DNA from: Beijerinckiaceae bacterium
GTDB taxonomy: Bacteria; Pseudomonadota; Alphaproteobacteria; Rhizobiales; Beijerinckiaceae
DNA: 64,000 bases
Assembly (NCBI GenBank): GCA_021324915.1
Contig: JAJPIC010000012.1
Coordinates: forward strand, 1 to 64,000
Reading direction: 5' to 3'
Shown here piece after piece: positions 8,178 through 17,901 of this stretch. A program made the translations under genes and the position numbers. Within the stretch, counting starts at the first letter, position 1; the number at the start of each line of letters is the position of its first letter. The notes beneath the pieces are model-generated. The model ran no database searches and was not told where the DNA came from. It saw nothing but the letters and a program-made list of their open reading frames with translations.

Positions 8178-8717
8178 CTAGGAACGTTCGCGGTTAAAGG
8201 CGTCCATCGCCTGGCCGAAACCGCGGAAGGAAAATTCAATCGCGACTTTCCGCCCGGCCGCATTGGTGAAATAGAGACGCCCCGTGTCGGACTCCACGGA
8301 ATGCCAGGCGCGCAAGGTCTCCTCTTTCAGGTCGGCATCGGCGATACAACCGCCCGGCACGCAGCGCCGCCACGCGAGTTCGACGCCCGGATCCTTGTCC
8401 TGCGCGGTGACGCGCGGCGAAACCTCAAACGTGATGTCGGTCGGCAGAACGGCGGTGACGCGGAATTCATCCTTGCCCGGCTGGCGGTCGACGGCGATTT
8501 GCGCGATGGGGCGCTGCTGACCATCCGGCACCACGCTCTGCTCGACCTCGCAAACATGTTGCTGCTGGCGCACGCAGTGCAAAGTCCAAGCGCCGTAAGT
8601 CGCGGTCGTCACTTCGGGCTCGGAACTCACCGGCGGCGCAGCCGGGTTGGTCTGGGCAAAGGATCGCGAGCCGGCGCCGGCGGCAAGAAGCAAGGCGAAG
8701 AAAAGAATTCGGATCAC
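8178..8717 (-). CDS. Invasion-associated locus B (IalB) family periplasmic protein
   Basis: A 179-residue secreted protein. From the GTG at 8717 a signal peptide (VIRILFFALLLAAGAGSRSF) runs to AQ. The mature part has the IalB pattern: YGAWTLHCVRQQQHVCEVEQ, RVTAVLPTDITFEVSPRV, RRCVPGGCIADADL and VAIEFSFRGFGQAMDAF, with paired cysteines likely forming disulfides. The frame stays open to an ATG at 8858, but that adds 47 charged residues before the signal peptide, so I prefer the GTG. IalB was named in Bartonella. In free-living Hyphomicrobiales its homologues are common and of unknown role. Confidence 0.85.
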   Translation of the reverse strand: MIRILFFALLLAAGAGSRSFAQTNPAAPPVSSEPEVTTATYGAWTLHCVRQQQHVCEVEQSVVPDGQQRPIAQIAVDRQPGKDEFRVTAVLPTDITFEVSPRVTAQDKDPGVELAWRRCVPGGCIADADLKEETLRAWHSVESDTGRLYFTNAAGRKVAIEFSFRGFGQAMDAFNRERS

Positions 8718-8859
8718 GGCGCCATCTCGAACGCTTTGGTCGCAGGAAGGATCAATCGCGCCGAAACTGCATGCAAAATTCTCCTTGTTCAAGTGGCGAA
8801 AATTTCTCTCTCCCGATGGAAATTTCCCCGATGCGAAATTGCGAGAGGGACGGCGCAAT

Positions 8860-9555
8860 CTACGCTTGTTCCTCGTCGCCGCTGAACTCCTGCAGAAGTT
8901 CGCGCGCCAGGACCCGCGTAATAGGACGGCCGCGCGCTAAAGCCGTGCGATCGAGCAGATCGACGAAATAGCGGGCGGTGTCCAGCGAGCGCTCGATATG
9001 CAAAGCGATAAATTCGAGAACGCCCGCATCGACGTTGAGCTGGCGATCGCGAAATAGCTTGCCGAGCACAGCCCTGAGCAAGACATCATCAGGCGCGCCG
9101 AGCTCGACCACTGGGGCAAGGCGCAAGCGCGACAGAAGATCAGGCGTGGAAATGCCCCAGAGATCGGGCTTGCGACGCGCAGTCAACAGCAGGCTCGTCT
9201 TTTGCTGGCGGACAAGGTTGAGAAGATGAAACAGCGCGGCTTCCGCCCCGCCGATCTCGTCCGCACCTTCGAGGACGAGCGCCGGCTTGCCCGCAAGCGC
9301 GGCGACGTCAGAGCCTTCCAGCAAACGGCCGAAGGAGATTTCGGCCGCCGTCTGGGCAGCCCAGATCGCCGCGAGATGACTCTTCCCGGCTCCCGAAGGG
9401 CCGACCAGAAGCAGCACATGGTCAGGCCAGGAAGGCCAGGCCTCGATCATGCGCAACGCTACGGCATTCGACTGCGAGACGAGAAAATCCTCTCGGCGGA
9501 AATGCGGCGCAAGGGGCAGATCGAGACCGAGCTGGTGCCAATAGTCGGGCAACAT
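8860..9555 (-). CDS. hdaA: DnaA-like replication regulator (HdaA type)
   Basis: A 231-residue AAA+ protein homologous to the central domain of DnaA but without its DNA-binding domain IV. The Walker A is VGPSGAGKSHLA, and a Walker B-like stretch ALVLEGADEI follows. Sensor regions include LLLTARRKPDLWGISTPDL. In Caulobacter, HdaA promotes DnaA-ATP hydrolysis through the beta clamp and so prevents re-initiation. The start is the ATG at 9555 (MLPDYWHQL), four bases past the permease stop. The longer frame to 9726 lies inside that gene. The order with the permease and CDP-alcohol transferase is conserved in alphaproteobacteria. Confidence 0.82.
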   Translation of the reverse strand: MLPDYWHQLGLDLPLAPHFRREDFLVSQSNAVALRMIEAWPSWPDHVLLLVGPSGAGKSHLAAIWAAQTAAEISFGRLLEGSDVAALAGKPALVLEGADEIGGAEAALFHLLNLVRQQKTSLLLTARRKPDLWGISTPDLLSRLRLAPVVELGAPDDVLLRAVLGKLFRDRQLNVDAGVLEFIALHIERSLDTARYFVDLLDRTALARGRPITRVLARELLQEFSGDEEQA

Positions 9556-9559
9556 GGCT

Positions 9560-10723
9560 TTAGCGATCTTCGATGATCTTCTGTTGATCCGCGGCTTTCT
9601 TTGCAAGCAAGCCGGTTTCGGCGGCGACGTGCAGCTCCGGAAGGCTGCTATAGAGATTGCTGCCCCGGTACCGGCGAACCGCATAGCGCAGGATGACGCC
9701 GGCGGCCGCCGCAACCGGCACGGCAATAATGAGGCCCGTGAAACCGAACAGGCTGCCGAAGGCGAGAAGCGCGAAGATCAGCCAGACCGGATGCACGCCC
9801 ACTCTGTCGCCGACGAGTTTTGGCGAGAGAATATTGGCTTCGAGCAATTGCCCGACGATGACGACCCCCATCGCCATGGCGAGCAAGTTCCAGTGCGGCC
9901 AGCCTTGTACGATGGCCACGATTGCCGCGACGACGAGCGCGATGAGCGAACCCACATAGGGAATGAAGCTCAAAAATCCCCCGGTAATGCCGATCAACAG
10001 CCCGAAGTTGAGGCCCACGAGCGACAGGCCGAGGCTATACCAGACGCCGAGGAACAGGCAGACGAGCGATTGTCCGCGCAGGAAACCGGCCATGGCCTGA
10101 TCGATTTCCTTCGCAATCTGTCGCACCACGGGCCGATGGCGCGGCGGAACGAGGTTATCGACCTCCGAAATCATCTTTTGATAATCGAGCAACATGTAGA
10201 AGGCGACGACCGGCGTCACCACGACAACCGAGGCGAGGCTGATCAAGGCGAAGCCGTGCGTGACGAGCGAATTCAAGAATGATGCCGTCCACGACGCCGC
10301 CTGGCCGGCGAGCTCGCCCAAGCTCGCGCGAACGTCCGGCACGCCGGTCCCAACGCCAAATCGCTGCAGCAGCGGTCCCGCGTAATCGTGCAGAACTTTC
10401 CCGCCTGCGCTCACCATCAGCTTCTGCAAATTGTTGAGAAGATCCGGCAGCGCCCTGACGAATTCTGCGAACTGATGGCTCAGGACCGGGACGATCAAAG
10501 TGAGGATCAAAGCGAGGATGGTCAGGCCGCCGAAGAGAATCAAAAGCGTCGCCGCGAGCCTGTTCATTCCGAGGCTCTGGAGGCGATCGGCGATCGGATG
10601 GAGGAGATAGGCAATGAGGAAGGCGGCGGCGAAGGGCAGAAGGACGCCGCTGAACACCCAAAGAAAGAGAACGAGAAGGGCCAAGGCCGCGGCCCAGAAG
10701 CCGATTTGCCACTCGATCCGCAT
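9560..10723 (-). CDS. AI-2E family (PerM/YhhT-like) membrane permease
   Basis: The protein is 387 residues with about eight hydrophobic membrane segments. An N-terminal pair is followed by a long soluble region (about residues 85-150). The conserved C-terminal block has GLLIGITGGFLSFIPYVGS, LLEANILSPKLVGDRVGVHP and SLFGFTGLIIAVP, diagnostic of the AI-2E transporter family (UPF0118). Reported roles for the family include autoinducer-2 export and Na+/H+ exchange, so the substrate here is unassigned. It is tightly followed by hdaA on the same strand, which suggests co-transcription. Confidence 0.9.
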   Translation of the reverse strand: MRIEWQIGFWAAALALLVLFLWVFSGVLLPFAAAFLIAYLLHPIADRLQSLGMNRLAATLLILFGGLTILALILTLIVPVLSHQFAEFVRALPDLLNNLQKLMVSAGGKVLHDYAGPLLQRFGVGTGVPDVRASLGELAGQAASWTASFLNSLVTHGFALISLASVVVVTPVVAFYMLLDYQKMISEVDNLVPPRHRPVVRQIAKEIDQAMAGFLRGQSLVCLFLGVWYSLGLSLVGLNFGLLIGITGGFLSFIPYVGSLIALVVAAIVAIVQGWPHWNLLAMAMGVVIVGQLLEANILSPKLVGDRVGVHPVWLIFALLAFGSLFGFTGLIIAVPVAAAAGVILRYAVRRYRGSNLYSSLPELHVAAETGLLAKKAADQQKIIEDR

Positions 10724-10754
10724 GAAGAACTCTCGGCCGCCGGGGCGGACTTAA

Positions 10755-10890
10755 CTAGAGCATGATCCGAAAGATCATGCCCAATCAAAACCTAAAGTAC
10801 GATGGCCAAATGCCGTGATTCCATCGCGAATTTGGTCCGAGCATCGGATTTATCCCAAAACCGGTGCCCGTCCTGGGTCCAATGCTCTAG
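10755..10890. repeat. Dispersed inverted-repeat element, family A, copy 1
   Basis: Perfect 9-base terminal inverted repeats, ctagagcat (10755-10763) and atgctctag (10882-10890), bound a 136-base element between two minus-strand genes. Its interior includes gagcatgatccgaaagatca and cccaaaaccggtgcccgtcc. The right terminus supplies the TAG stop codon of the CDP-alcohol phosphatidyltransferase gene. Related copies lie at 13666-13713 and 62021-62096. Confidence 0.7.
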
Positions 10891-11429
10891 AGGCTCATGT
10901 GCCTCGACCAGCTGGCCAGATAGGCCGCGAGCGACGCGAGCGTCAATGCCGCCACCCCGTAAGCGGTGAGGGTAAACCAGGGCCCGAGTGTGAATTGAAA
11001 GGCCTTGGCCCCGAGAACCGCCGCGGCGAAAGCGATCTGCGCCACCGTGTTGATCTTCGAGATCAAAAGCGGCCTGATCTTGATCGGCTTGCCCATGACC
11101 CAGGAAATCATGAAGGCGCCGATGATCATGAAGTCGCGGGCGACGACGACAATGGCGAGCGTGCTCGGCAGAGCGCCGACGACGGCGAGCGCCACGTAAA
11201 TCGAGACGAGCAGCGCCTTATCGGCCAAGGGGTCGAGATAGGCGCCGAGTTCGGTACGCAGATTGAAGCTTTTGGCAAGCCAGCCGTCTACCGCATCGGA
11301 GACCCCGGCGAGAATAAAAAGGATGCAGGCGCCCTGCCAATTTCCGGCCGAGATCATGGCGATCACGACCGGCACGAGGCCGAGCCTAGCAAGCGTAATG
11401 AGATTGGGAAGACTGGCGTAAACCGGCAT
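10887..11429 (-). CDS. CDP-alcohol phosphatidyltransferase family protein
   Basis: A 180-residue inner-membrane enzyme with about five hydrophobic segments. The catalytic signature of the family is present near residues 44-71 ([11 protein letters not shown], then [12 protein letters not shown]), with its metal-binding aspartates. The usual arginine after DG-x2-A is a lysine here. Relatives include PgsA (phosphatidylglycerophosphate synthase) and other head-group transferases. Which alcohol it uses cannot be read from sequence, so I leave the symbol blank. It is divergent from purM. The stop codon falls inside the flanking repeat. Confidence 0.85.
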   Translation of the reverse strand: MPVYASLPNLITLARLGLVPVVIAMISAGNWQGACILFILAGVSDAVDGWLAKSFNLRTELGAYLDPLADKALLVSIYVALAVVGALPSTLAIVVVARDFMIIGAFMISWVMGKPIKIRPLLISKINTVAQIAFAAAVLGAKAFQFTLGPWFTLTAYGVAALTLASLAAYLASWSRHMSL

Positions 11430-11552
11430 GGATTGGCCCTATGGGCGATACATAGCGCCAATTTCAGGCATACCGGAAATGCCCTCGGGACCTGGCGGTT
11501 GCCGCGCTTGCCTTGCGCCAGCCGAGCGGTTAGGCCTGCGCGCGAGAGCGAC

Positions 11553-12602
11553 ATGGTGAAGAAGAGCCTCACTTACGCCGACAGCGGAGTCGATATCGAC
11601 GCCGGCAACGCTATGGTCGAGCGGATCAAGCCGATCGTCCGGGCGACACGGCGGCGGGGCGCCGACGCCGAAATCGGCGGCTTTGGGGGCCTTTTCGATC
11701 TCAAGGCTGCGGGCTTCACCGACCCGATCCTGGTGGCCGCCAACGACGGGGTCGGCTCAAAACTCAAGCTCGCGATAGCAAGCGGCCTTCACACGACGAT
11801 CGGCATCGATCTCGTCGCAATGTGCGTTAACGATCTCCTCGTCCAAGGCGCCGAGCCCCTCTTCTTTCTCGACTATTATGCGACGGGCAAGCTCGATCCG
11901 GAGGTCGGCGCCAAGATCGTCGAAGGAATAGCGCAAGGCTGTATCGAGGCAGGCGCCGCGCTGATCGGCGGCGAGACGGCGGAAATGCCCGGCCTCTATT
12001 CGGGCGAGGACTACGACCTCGCGGGCTTTGCCGTGGGCGCTGTCGAACGCGGCAATCTTTTGCCGAAGGCGGTGGTAGCGGGTGACGCCGTTCTCGGCCT
12101 TCGCTCGTCCGGGCTGCATTCCAACGGCTTTTCGCTCGTGCGCCAGATTCTCGAAGAGGCGAAGCTCGCCCTTTCCGATGCCGCGCCCTTCGCGCCCGGA
12201 ATAAGCCTCGCCAAAGCCTTGCTGACGCCGACCCGGATTTACGTGCGGCCGGTCCTTCGCGTCCTGAAGGAAGGTCACGCGATCAAAGCGCTCGCACATA
12301 TTACCGGGGGCGGCTTTCCCGATAATTTGCCGCGCGTTTTGCCGAAAGGCCTCGGGATTAAGCTCGATCTTACGGCCATTCCCGTGCCGCCGGTCTTCGG
12401 CTGGCTCGCCAGCAGCGGCCCGGTCGAGGAAAAGGAGATGCTGCGGACCTTCAATTGCGGGATCGGGATGGCGGTGATCTGCGCGCCGGAGCACGCGGAT
12501 CGCCTCCAATCCGCGCTCCGCGCCGCCGGCGAAGAGCCCGCAGCGATCGGCACTGTCGTCGAAGGGTCCGGCGTCGCCTATGCCGGCCGGCTTGCGCTGT
12601 GA
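11553..12602 (+). CDS. purM: Phosphoribosylformylglycinamidine cyclo-ligase
   Basis: A 349-residue AIR synthetase that closes the imidazole ring of FGAM with ATP in de novo purine synthesis. Clear motifs are [60 protein letters not shown] and [16 protein letters not shown]. The start is the ATG at 11553 ([10 protein letters not shown]). The frame remains open upstream to 10815, but that part runs antisense through the CDP-alcohol transferase gene and is not coding. The stop overlaps the purN start (GTGA), indicating coupling. Confidence 0.97.
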   Translation: MVKKSLTYADSGVDIDAGNAMVERIKPIVRATRRRGADAEIGGFGGLFDLKAAGFTDPILVAANDGVGSKLKLAIASGLHTTIGIDLVAMCVNDLLVQGAEPLFFLDYYATGKLDPEVGAKIVEGIAQGCIEAGAALIGGETAEMPGLYSGEDYDLAGFAVGAVERGNLLPKAVVAGDAVLGLRSSGLHSNGFSLVRQILEEAKLALSDAAPFAPGISLAKALLTPTRIYVRPVLRVLKEGHAIKALAHITGGGFPDNLPRVLPKGLGIKLDLTAIPVPPVFGWLASSGPVEEKEMLRTFNCGIGMAVICAPEHADRLQSALRAAGEEPAAIGTVVEGSGVAYAGRLAL

Positions 12603-13243
12603 GCCGCAAGCGTACCGCGATCTTCATTTCGGGCCGCGGCTCGAATATGCGCGCGCTCATCGAAGCGGCGTCCAACCCGCGCTACCCGGCCGAGATCGCG
12701 CTCGTTCTCTCGAATAGGCCGGAAGCCGAAGGTCTCGCGATCGCCAAGGGGCTCGGGATCAATACCGCCGCGGTCGATCACAAGATCCATGCGGGACGCG
12801 AGAATTTCGAGGCGAGCGTGCAGGTTCTGCTCGAGATTCATCGCATCGAGCTGATTTGCCTTGCCGGTTTCCTGCGGCTCCTCACGCCGTCTTTCGTACG
12901 GGCCTGGGAAGGGCGGGTGATCAATGTCCACCCTGCCCTCCTGCCGGCCTATCGCGGCCTTCATACGCATGAACGGGCGCTCGCCGACGGCGTGAAGATC
13001 CACGGCTGCACGGTTCATTTCGTTGTCCCGGCGGTGGACGAGGGCCCGATCATTGCGCAGGCGGCGATCGCCGTGCGCGATTCGGATACGTCCCAGACGC
13101 TTGCCGGCCGCGTGCTGGAACAGGAACACAGGATCTATCCGGCGGCTCTGGCGGCGGTCGCCGCCGGCCGAATCAGGCTTTCCGGCAATCGAGTCTTTTT
13201 CGATTCGGGGGCGGAACCCGCGCCGCTCGTCGTCGCGCCTTAG
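12599..13243 (+). CDS. purN: Phosphoribosylglycinamide formyltransferase
   Basis: A 214-residue enzyme that transfers the formyl group of 10-formyl-tetrahydrofolate to GAR in purine synthesis. It has the nucleotide/phosphate loop [12 protein letters not shown], the folate-site region LAGFLRLL, the catalytic triad block [20 protein letters not shown] with its His, and a conserved Asp region in [15 protein letters not shown]. The start is the GTG at 12599, overlapping the purM stop. The last four bases overlap the convergent NDUFA12 gene. The one-carbon donor supply connects to folD at 31-32 kb. Confidence 0.96.
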   Translation: MSRKRTAIFISGRGSNMRALIEAASNPRYPAEIALVLSNRPEAEGLAIAKGLGINTAAVDHKIHAGRENFEASVQVLLEIHRIELICLAGFLRLLTPSFVRAWEGRVINVHPALLPAYRGLHTHERALADGVKIHGCTVHFVVPAVDEGPIIAQAAIAVRDSDTSQTLAGRVLEQEHRIYPAALAAVAAGRIRLSGNRVFFDSGAEPAPLVVAP

Positions 13244-13647
13244 CCTTCCGGCGTCCAGGCCTCGTAATCGCCGGTCGCAGGCGGGCGCACGCCTTCCGCG
13301 AGCGTCGAGCCCGGCGGACGCCAGGCCTGCGGCGTTCCAGTCAGATTGGGCTGATAAGGCGCCTGCCAATTGCGCGGCGCGTAATTTTCGTCGGGCGGCG
13401 GCACATCGACCGTGTGATGCAGCCAGCCATACCAGCCGGGCGGCGTCATCGAGCCTTCGGCCAAACCCGAATAGATGACCCAGCGACGCTCGAATCCGAG
13501 CGCCGGGTCCTTGGCGCCGCCGCGCGTCCGATAATAGCGATTGCCGAACTCGTCCGTGCCGACGAGTTCGCCCTTCCGCGACGTATAGAAGAGCGTGTTG
13601 AGAGTCGCGCCGTGCCACCAAGTGAAAAGGCGCAGGAGCCAGTGCAT
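13240..13647 (-). CDS. NDUFA12-family complex I accessory subunit
   Basis: A 135-residue protein homologous to the mitochondrial supernumerary complex I subunit NDUFA12/B17.2, found in alphaproteobacteria. Typical features are LFTWWHGATLNTLFYTSRKG, VGTDEFGNRYYRTRG, RRWVIYSG and the proline-rich end with PPGWYGWLHHT. It probably sits on the peripheral arm of NADH:ubiquinone oxidoreductase at the membrane. No other nuo gene is near. It converges with purN and overlaps it by four bases. Confidence 0.92.
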   Translation of the reverse strand: MHWLLRLFTWWHGATLNTLFYTSRKGELVGTDEFGNRYYRTRGGAKDPALGFERRWVIYSGLAEGSMTPPGWYGWLHHTVDVPPPDENYAPRNWQAPYQPNLTGTPQAWRPPGSTLAEGVRPPATGDYEAWTPEG

Positions 13648-13665
13648 CGAATTGTCCGCGAGTTA

Positions 13666-13713
13666 GAGCATGTTCCGGAAAAGCGGGAACCGGTTTTCCG
13701 AAAAAACATGCTC
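13666..13713. repeat. Dispersed inverted-repeat element, family A, copy 2
   Basis: A compact 48-base palindrome bounded by gagcatgtt (13666-13674) and aacatgctc (13705-13713), with an inner pair cggaaaa/ttttccg around an ACCGG core. It lies in the 478-base gap upstream of nrdJ and just before the NDUFA12 start. The strong symmetry would fold as a hairpin in RNA. It resembles the larger copy at 10755-10890. Confidence 0.65.
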
Positions 13714-13958
13714 AATCGGAAACCTGAAACGCGATTGCGATGATTTTCCTCGCGTCGCGCTTTATCGGCGCGGACTATGGCGAGGGCGGCCTTCCTTGTC
13801 CAGCACCGCAAGTTTCAGGCAGGGTTCATCGCGATCTTGTGGCGGCCTGTCCGCACCTGGGCCTGGGGATAGCGGGAAAATCCTTGCCCGCCCTTGTGTT
13901 AGGGCGATCGCGCGGCGAAGAATTCAAGGCTCTGCAAGGCTTGAATTTTTTAAGATTT

Positions 13959-14027
13959 ACACAATATTTTGTAGCTAGTCTGCCACTGACCACTAAAGCT
14001 TGACGTCGTGAAACGCTGCGCTAGGCT
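13959..14027 (+). promoter_or_regulatory. NrdR box pair and putative nrdJ promoter
   Basis: ACACAATATTTTGT at 13959-13972 matches the NrdR-box consensus ACACWATATWTWGT at all 14 positions. A weaker site, CCACTAAAGCTTGA (13990-14003, 9 of 14), begins exactly 31 bases downstream, the three-turn spacing usual for NrdR pairs. It overlaps a possible -35 TTGACG (14000-14005), which pairs with a -10-like TAGGCT (14022-14027) at 16-base spacing. NrdR is the ATP/dATP-sensing repressor of ribonucleotide reductase genes, so binding here would repress nrdJ when dATP is abundant. Confidence 0.75.
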
Positions 14028-14071
14028 GAGGTGGTACGGCGCGGAGTCGCGATCGGCGCTGTAATGTGGGG

Positions 14072-14106
14072 GCGGACCCAAGGGTCCGCGCGGGAGCGAT
14101 CCCGCG
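14072..14106 (+). other. Tandem hairpins in the nrdJ leader
   Basis: Two adjacent stems precede the start codon. GCGGACCC/GGGTCCGC occupies 14072-14089. CGCGGGA/TCCCGCG at 14089-14106 closes a GCGA (GNRA) tetraloop. The second ends 19 bases before the ATG, just upstream of the GGGGAC ribosome site. I see no cobalamin-riboswitch B12 box. They may stabilise the message or tune translation. Confidence 0.45.
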
Positions 14107-14125
14107 GCAATTCGGGGACAAATTC

Positions 14126-17100
14126 ATGCGGATCGAGCGGCGCTACACAAAGGCAGACACTTCGCCCTATGAGGCGATCGAATTCCGGACAACCCGGAGC
14201 GAGATTCGCAATCCGGACGGCTCGACCGTTTTTGCGCTCGATGGGATCGAGGTTCCGGCCGCCTGGAGTCAGGTGGCGGCCGACGTGCTCGCGCAAAAAT
14301 ATTTCCGCAAGGCTGGCGTGCCGGCGCGGCTGAAGCCTTTCGAAGAGCCGGACGTGCCGTCTTTTCTCTGGCGCAAGATCGCCGACGAAGCGGCGCTCGA
14401 ACACATGCCGAAGGCCGAACGCTATGGTTCGGAGCGCTCCGCCCGCCAAGTCTTCGACCGGCTCGCCGGCGCTTGGACCTATTGGGGTTGGAAGGGCAAA
14501 TATTTCGACGGCGAAGAGGACGCGCGCGCCTTCTATGACGAATTGCGCTTCATGCTGGCCAAGCAAATGGCGGCGCCCAATTCGCCGCAATGGTTCAACA
14601 CGGGCCTTCATTGGGCCTATGGCATCAACGGGCCGAGCCAGGGTCATTTCTACATCGATTTCGAAACCGGCAAGCTCGTCAAATCGAAATCGGCCTATGA
14701 GCATCCCCAGCCGCACGCCTGTTTCATCCAGTCGGTCGCCGACGATCTCGTCAACGAAGGCGGCATTATGGACCTTTGGGTGCGCGAAGCGCGGCTCTTC
14801 AAATATGGCTCGGGGACCGGCTCGAATTTCTCCAAGCTGCGAGGCGAGAACGAGGCTCTCTCGGGAGGCGGCAAATCCTCCGGCCTCATGTCTTTCTTGA
14901 AGATCGGCGACCGGGCGGCCGGGGCGATCAAATCCGGCGGGACGACGCGCCGCGCGGCCAAGATGGTGGTCGTCGACGTGGACCATCCAGACATCGAGGC
15001 CTTCATCGACTGGAAGGTCAAAGAGGAAGAGAAGGTCGCTGCGCTCGTCGCCGGCTCGAAGATCGTGAAGAAGGCGCTCAAAGCAATCCTGCGCGCCTGC
15101 GTCAATTGCGATGGACCGGGCGACGATTGCTTCAATCCCGAAAAGAACCCGGCTCTGAAGAAAGAGATCAAGCTCGCCAGGCGAGCGTCGGTGCCGGACG
15201 GCATGATCAAGAAGATCATCCAATTCGCGCGGCAAGGCTATAAGGACGTCGACGAAGTCATCTCCTTCGACACGTTCACGACGGACTGGGATTCGGAAGC
15301 CTATCTCACCGTCTCAGGCCAGAATTCCAACAATTCTGTCCGTATCGCGGATGGCTTCCTGCGCGCCGTGGAGGAAGACGGCGATTGGACCTTGACGCGC
15401 CGCCTCGACGGCAAACCGCACAAGGTGCTGAAGGCGCGCGAGCTCTGGGAGAAGATCGGCTATGCCGCCTGGGCTTCGGCCGACCCGGGCTTGCAATTCC
15501 ATTCGACGATCAACGATTGGCACACCTGCCCGGCGGCGGGCCCGATCGTCGCATCCAATCCGTGCTCGGAATATATGTTCCTCGACGACACGGCGTGCAA
15601 TCTCGCCTCGCTGAACCTTCTGCCGTTTCTCGATCCGCAGACGCGAACCTTCGACATCGAATCCTACGAACACGCGGTCCGGCTCTGGACGATCGCGCTC
15701 GAAATTTCGGTGCTGATGGCGCAATTCCCGTCGAAAGAAGTCGCCAGGCTTTCCTACAATTACCGCACCCTCGGCCTCGGCTATGCCAATATCGGCGGCC
15801 TCCTGATGTCGTCCGGTATCGCTTATGATTCGGACGAGGGGCGCGCAATCTGCGGCGCGCTCTCGGCCGTAATGACCGGCATCGCCTATGCGACATCCGC
15901 CGAAATGGCGCGCGAACATGGCCCCTTCACTCATTTCGCCGAGAATCGCGATGCCATGCTGCGTGTGATGCGCAATCACCGGCGCGCCGCGCTCGGCGAA
16001 GCTTCGGGCTATGAGGCGCTCGCGACGGCGCCCGTGCCGCTCGATCATGCCGCCCTGCCCGACCGCAATCTCGGTATCCATGCGATTGCCGCTTGGGACA
16101 AGGCGGTCGAGCTCGGCGAGGCACATGGCTATCGCAACGCGCAGACGACGGTCGTAGCGCCGACCGGCACGATCGGCCTTGTCATGGATTGCGACACGAC
16201 CGGGATCGAACCCGATTTCGCCCTCGTCAAATTCAAGAAGCTCGCCGGAGGCGGCTATTTCAAGATCATCAACCGCGCCGTGCCCGAAGGCTTGCGGGCA
16301 CTCGGTTACAGGCCCTCGGAAATCGCCGAGATCGAAGCCTATGCCGTCGGCCATGCGTCGCTGCGCCAAGCGCCGGCGATCAATCATACGAGCCTCAAGC
16401 AAAAGAGCTTCACCGAGGCAAAGCTCGAAGAGCTCGAAAAGGCGCTCGCCACCGCTTTCGACATCAAATTCGTCTTCAACAAATGGACGCTCGGGGCCGA
16501 TTTCCTCGTCCACGCGCTTAAAGTGCCGGAAGAGAAGCTCGACGATGCGACCTTCGATCTCCTGACTTTCCTCGGCTTCAGCAAAGCCGAGATCGAAGCC
16601 GCCAATATCCATGTCTGCGGCGCGATGACGGTAGAGGGCGCGCCGCACCTAAGGAGCGAACATTATCCGGTCTTCGATTGCGCCAATCCCTGCGGGCGCA
16701 CCGGCAAGCGCTACCTTTCGGTCGAAAGCCATATTCGCATGATGGCGGCGGCGCAGCCCTTCATCTCGGGTGCGATCTCTAAGACCATCAACATGCCGAA
16801 CGAGGCGAGCGTCGAGGATTGCAAAAGCGCCTATATGCTTTCCTGGCGGCTCGGGCTCAAAGCCAATGCGCTCTATCGCGACGGCTCGAAGCTTTCGCAG
16901 CCCTTGAACGCTCAGCTCATCGCCGACGAGGAGGAAGAGGAAGAAGCGGTCGAAGCGCTCGTCGCATCGAACGTGCCGGCGCGCGCGACCGTAGTTGCCG
17001 AGAAGATCGTCGAGCGCATTGTCGAGCGGATCGAGCGCACGCGCGAGCGCGAGCGCCTGCCCGACCGGCGCAAGGGCTATACGCAAAAGGCGGTGGTCGG

Positions 17101-17776
17101 CGGCCACAAGGTCTATTTGCGCACCGGCGAATATGCAGACGGGCGCCTCGGCGAAATCTTCATCGATATGCACAAGGAAGGCGCGGCCTTCCGCTCGCTG
17201 ATGAATAATTTCGCCATCGCCATTTCGGTCGGTCTGCAATATGGCGTGCCGCTCGAGGAATATGTCGATGCCTTCATCTTCACGCGGTTCGAGCCGGCCG
17301 GTCTCGTCCAAGGCAATGACGCGATCAAGAATGCGACCTCGATCATCGATTACATCTTCCGGGAACTCGCGATCTCCTATCTCGGCCGCAACGATCTCGC
17401 CCATATCGATCCGACCGATATCGGCCATGACGTGCTCGGCAAGGGCGAGGATCAAAGCCGCCCGCCGCAAGGTGCGGCGAAACTCGTCTCGAAAGGTTTC
17501 GTGCGCGCGAAAGCCGATAAGCTGATGCTCGTGCAAGGCGCCGGACAAGGGGCGACGGCGCTCAAAAAGAACCTCGAAAACGAGATCGAGGCGGAGCTCG
17601 GCGAGCTCGACTGGTCGGTGCCTGCCGAGCGCACGAGCGTCGCTTCCAAGCGCAGCGAAGCGCGGATGAAGGGATACACCGGCGAAGCCTGCCCCGAGTG
17701 CAATAATTTCACGCTCGTGCGCAACGGCACGTGCCTCAAATGCGACACCTGCGGGGCGACGACGGGATGTAGTTGA
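14126..17776 (+). CDS. nrdJ: Vitamin B12-dependent (class II) ribonucleotide reductase
   Basis: A 1216-residue enzyme that reduces ribonucleotides to deoxyribonucleotides using adenosylcobalamin to generate the thiyl radical, so it needs no oxygen and no metallocofactor assembly. Visible landmarks are [13 protein letters not shown], the substrate-binding region [10 protein letters not shown], the radical-site block [20 protein letters not shown], and [20 protein letters not shown]. The C-terminal zinc-ribbon tail ends [29 protein letters not shown] chose the ATG at 14126 ([11 protein letters not shown]), which matches the usual family N-terminus and follows GGGGAC. It is preceded by NrdR sites. 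Confidence 0.97.
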   Translation: MRIERRYTKADTSPYEAIEFRTTRSEIRNPDGSTVFALDGIEVPAAWSQVAADVLAQKYFRKAGVPARLKPFEEPDVPSFLWRKIADEAALEHMPKAERYGSERSARQVFDRLAGAWTYWGWKGKYFDGEEDARAFYDELRFMLAKQMAAPNSPQWFNTGLHWAYGINGPSQGHFYIDFETGKLVKSKSAYEHPQPHACFIQSVADDLVNEGGIMDLWVREARLFKYGSGTGSNFSKLRGENEALSGGGKSSGLMSFLKIGDRAAGAIKSGGTTRRAAKMVVVDVDHPDIEAFIDWKVKEEEKVAALVAGSKIVKKALKAILRACVNCDGPGDDCFNPEKNPALKKEIKLARRASVPDGMIKKIIQFARQGYKDVDEVISFDTFTTDWDSEAYLTVSGQNSNNSVRIADGFLRAVEEDGDWTLTRRLDGKPHKVLKARELWEKIGYAAWASADPGLQFHSTINDWHTCPAAGPIVASNPCSEYMFLDDTACNLASLNLLPFLDPQTRTFDIESYEHAVRLWTIALEISVLMAQFPSKEVARLSYNYRTLGLGYANIGGLLMSSGIAYDSDEGRAICGALSAVMTGIAYATSAEMAREHGPFTHFAENRDAMLRVMRNHRRAALGEASGYEALATAPVPLDHAALPDRNLGIHAIAAWDKAVELGEAHGYRNAQTTVVAPTGTIGLVMDCDTTGIEPDFALVKFKKLAGGGYFKIINRAVPEGLRALGYRPSEIAEIEAYAVGHASLRQAPAINHTSLKQKSFTEAKLEELEKALATAFDIKFVFNKWTLGADFLVHALKVPEEKLDDATFDLLTFLGFSKAEIEAANIHVCGAMTVEGAPHLRSEHYPVFDCANPCGRTGKRYLSVESHIRMMAAAQPFISGAISKTINMPNEASVEDCKSAYMLSWRLGLKANALYRDGSKLSQPLNAQLIADEEEEEEAVEALVASNVPARATVVAEKIVERIVERIERTRERERLPDRRKGYTQKAVVGGHKVYLRTGEYADGRLGEIFIDMHKEGAAFRSLMNNFAIAISVGLQYGVPLEEYVDAFIFTRFEPAGLVQGNDAIKNATSIIDYIFRELAISYLGRNDLAHIDPTDIGHDVLGKGEDQSRPPQGAAKLVSKGFVRAKADKLMLVQGAGQGATALKKNLENEIEAELGELDWSVPAERTSVASKRSEARMKGYTGEACPECNNFTLVRNGTCLKCDTCGATTGCS

Positions 17777-17798
17777 GCCTCGCGCGGCTTGGCGCGTC

Positions 17799-17900
17799 AT
17801 GGCCGGGCTCGACCCGGCCATCCACATCCCTCATTGCGAGCGAAGCGAGCAATCCCGTTGCAGGTCTGGATTGCTTCCGCGTGCGGTCCTCGCAATGACG
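17799..17900. repeat. Dispersed palindromic repeat, family B, and terminator-like hairpin
   Basis: Immediately after nrdJ, atggccggg/cccggccat forms a perfect 9-base stem with a 5-base loop (17799-17821). Next comes tcattgcgagcgaagcgagc (from 17831), then ggattgcttcc and cctcgcaatgacg, an imperfect long palindrome that resembles the copy at 5834-5896. It occupies the gap between convergent genes and may act as a bidirectional transcription stop. Confidence 0.65.
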
Positions 17901-17901
17901 C

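Noticed and set aside
13740-14003. 87-residue plus-strand frame upstream of nrdJ
   Set aside because: It overlaps the NrdR boxes and promoter, has no ribosome site and shows no protein-like pattern.
13979-14125. Cobalamin riboswitch in the nrdJ leader
   Set aside because: The leader is too short, and no B12-box-like sequence is visible. Only two simple hairpins are present.
15314-17827. Two long minus-strand frames (444 and 392 residues) opposite nrdJ
   Set aside because: Mirror frames of a GC-rich gene. The plus-strand class II reductase motifs account for the region completely.
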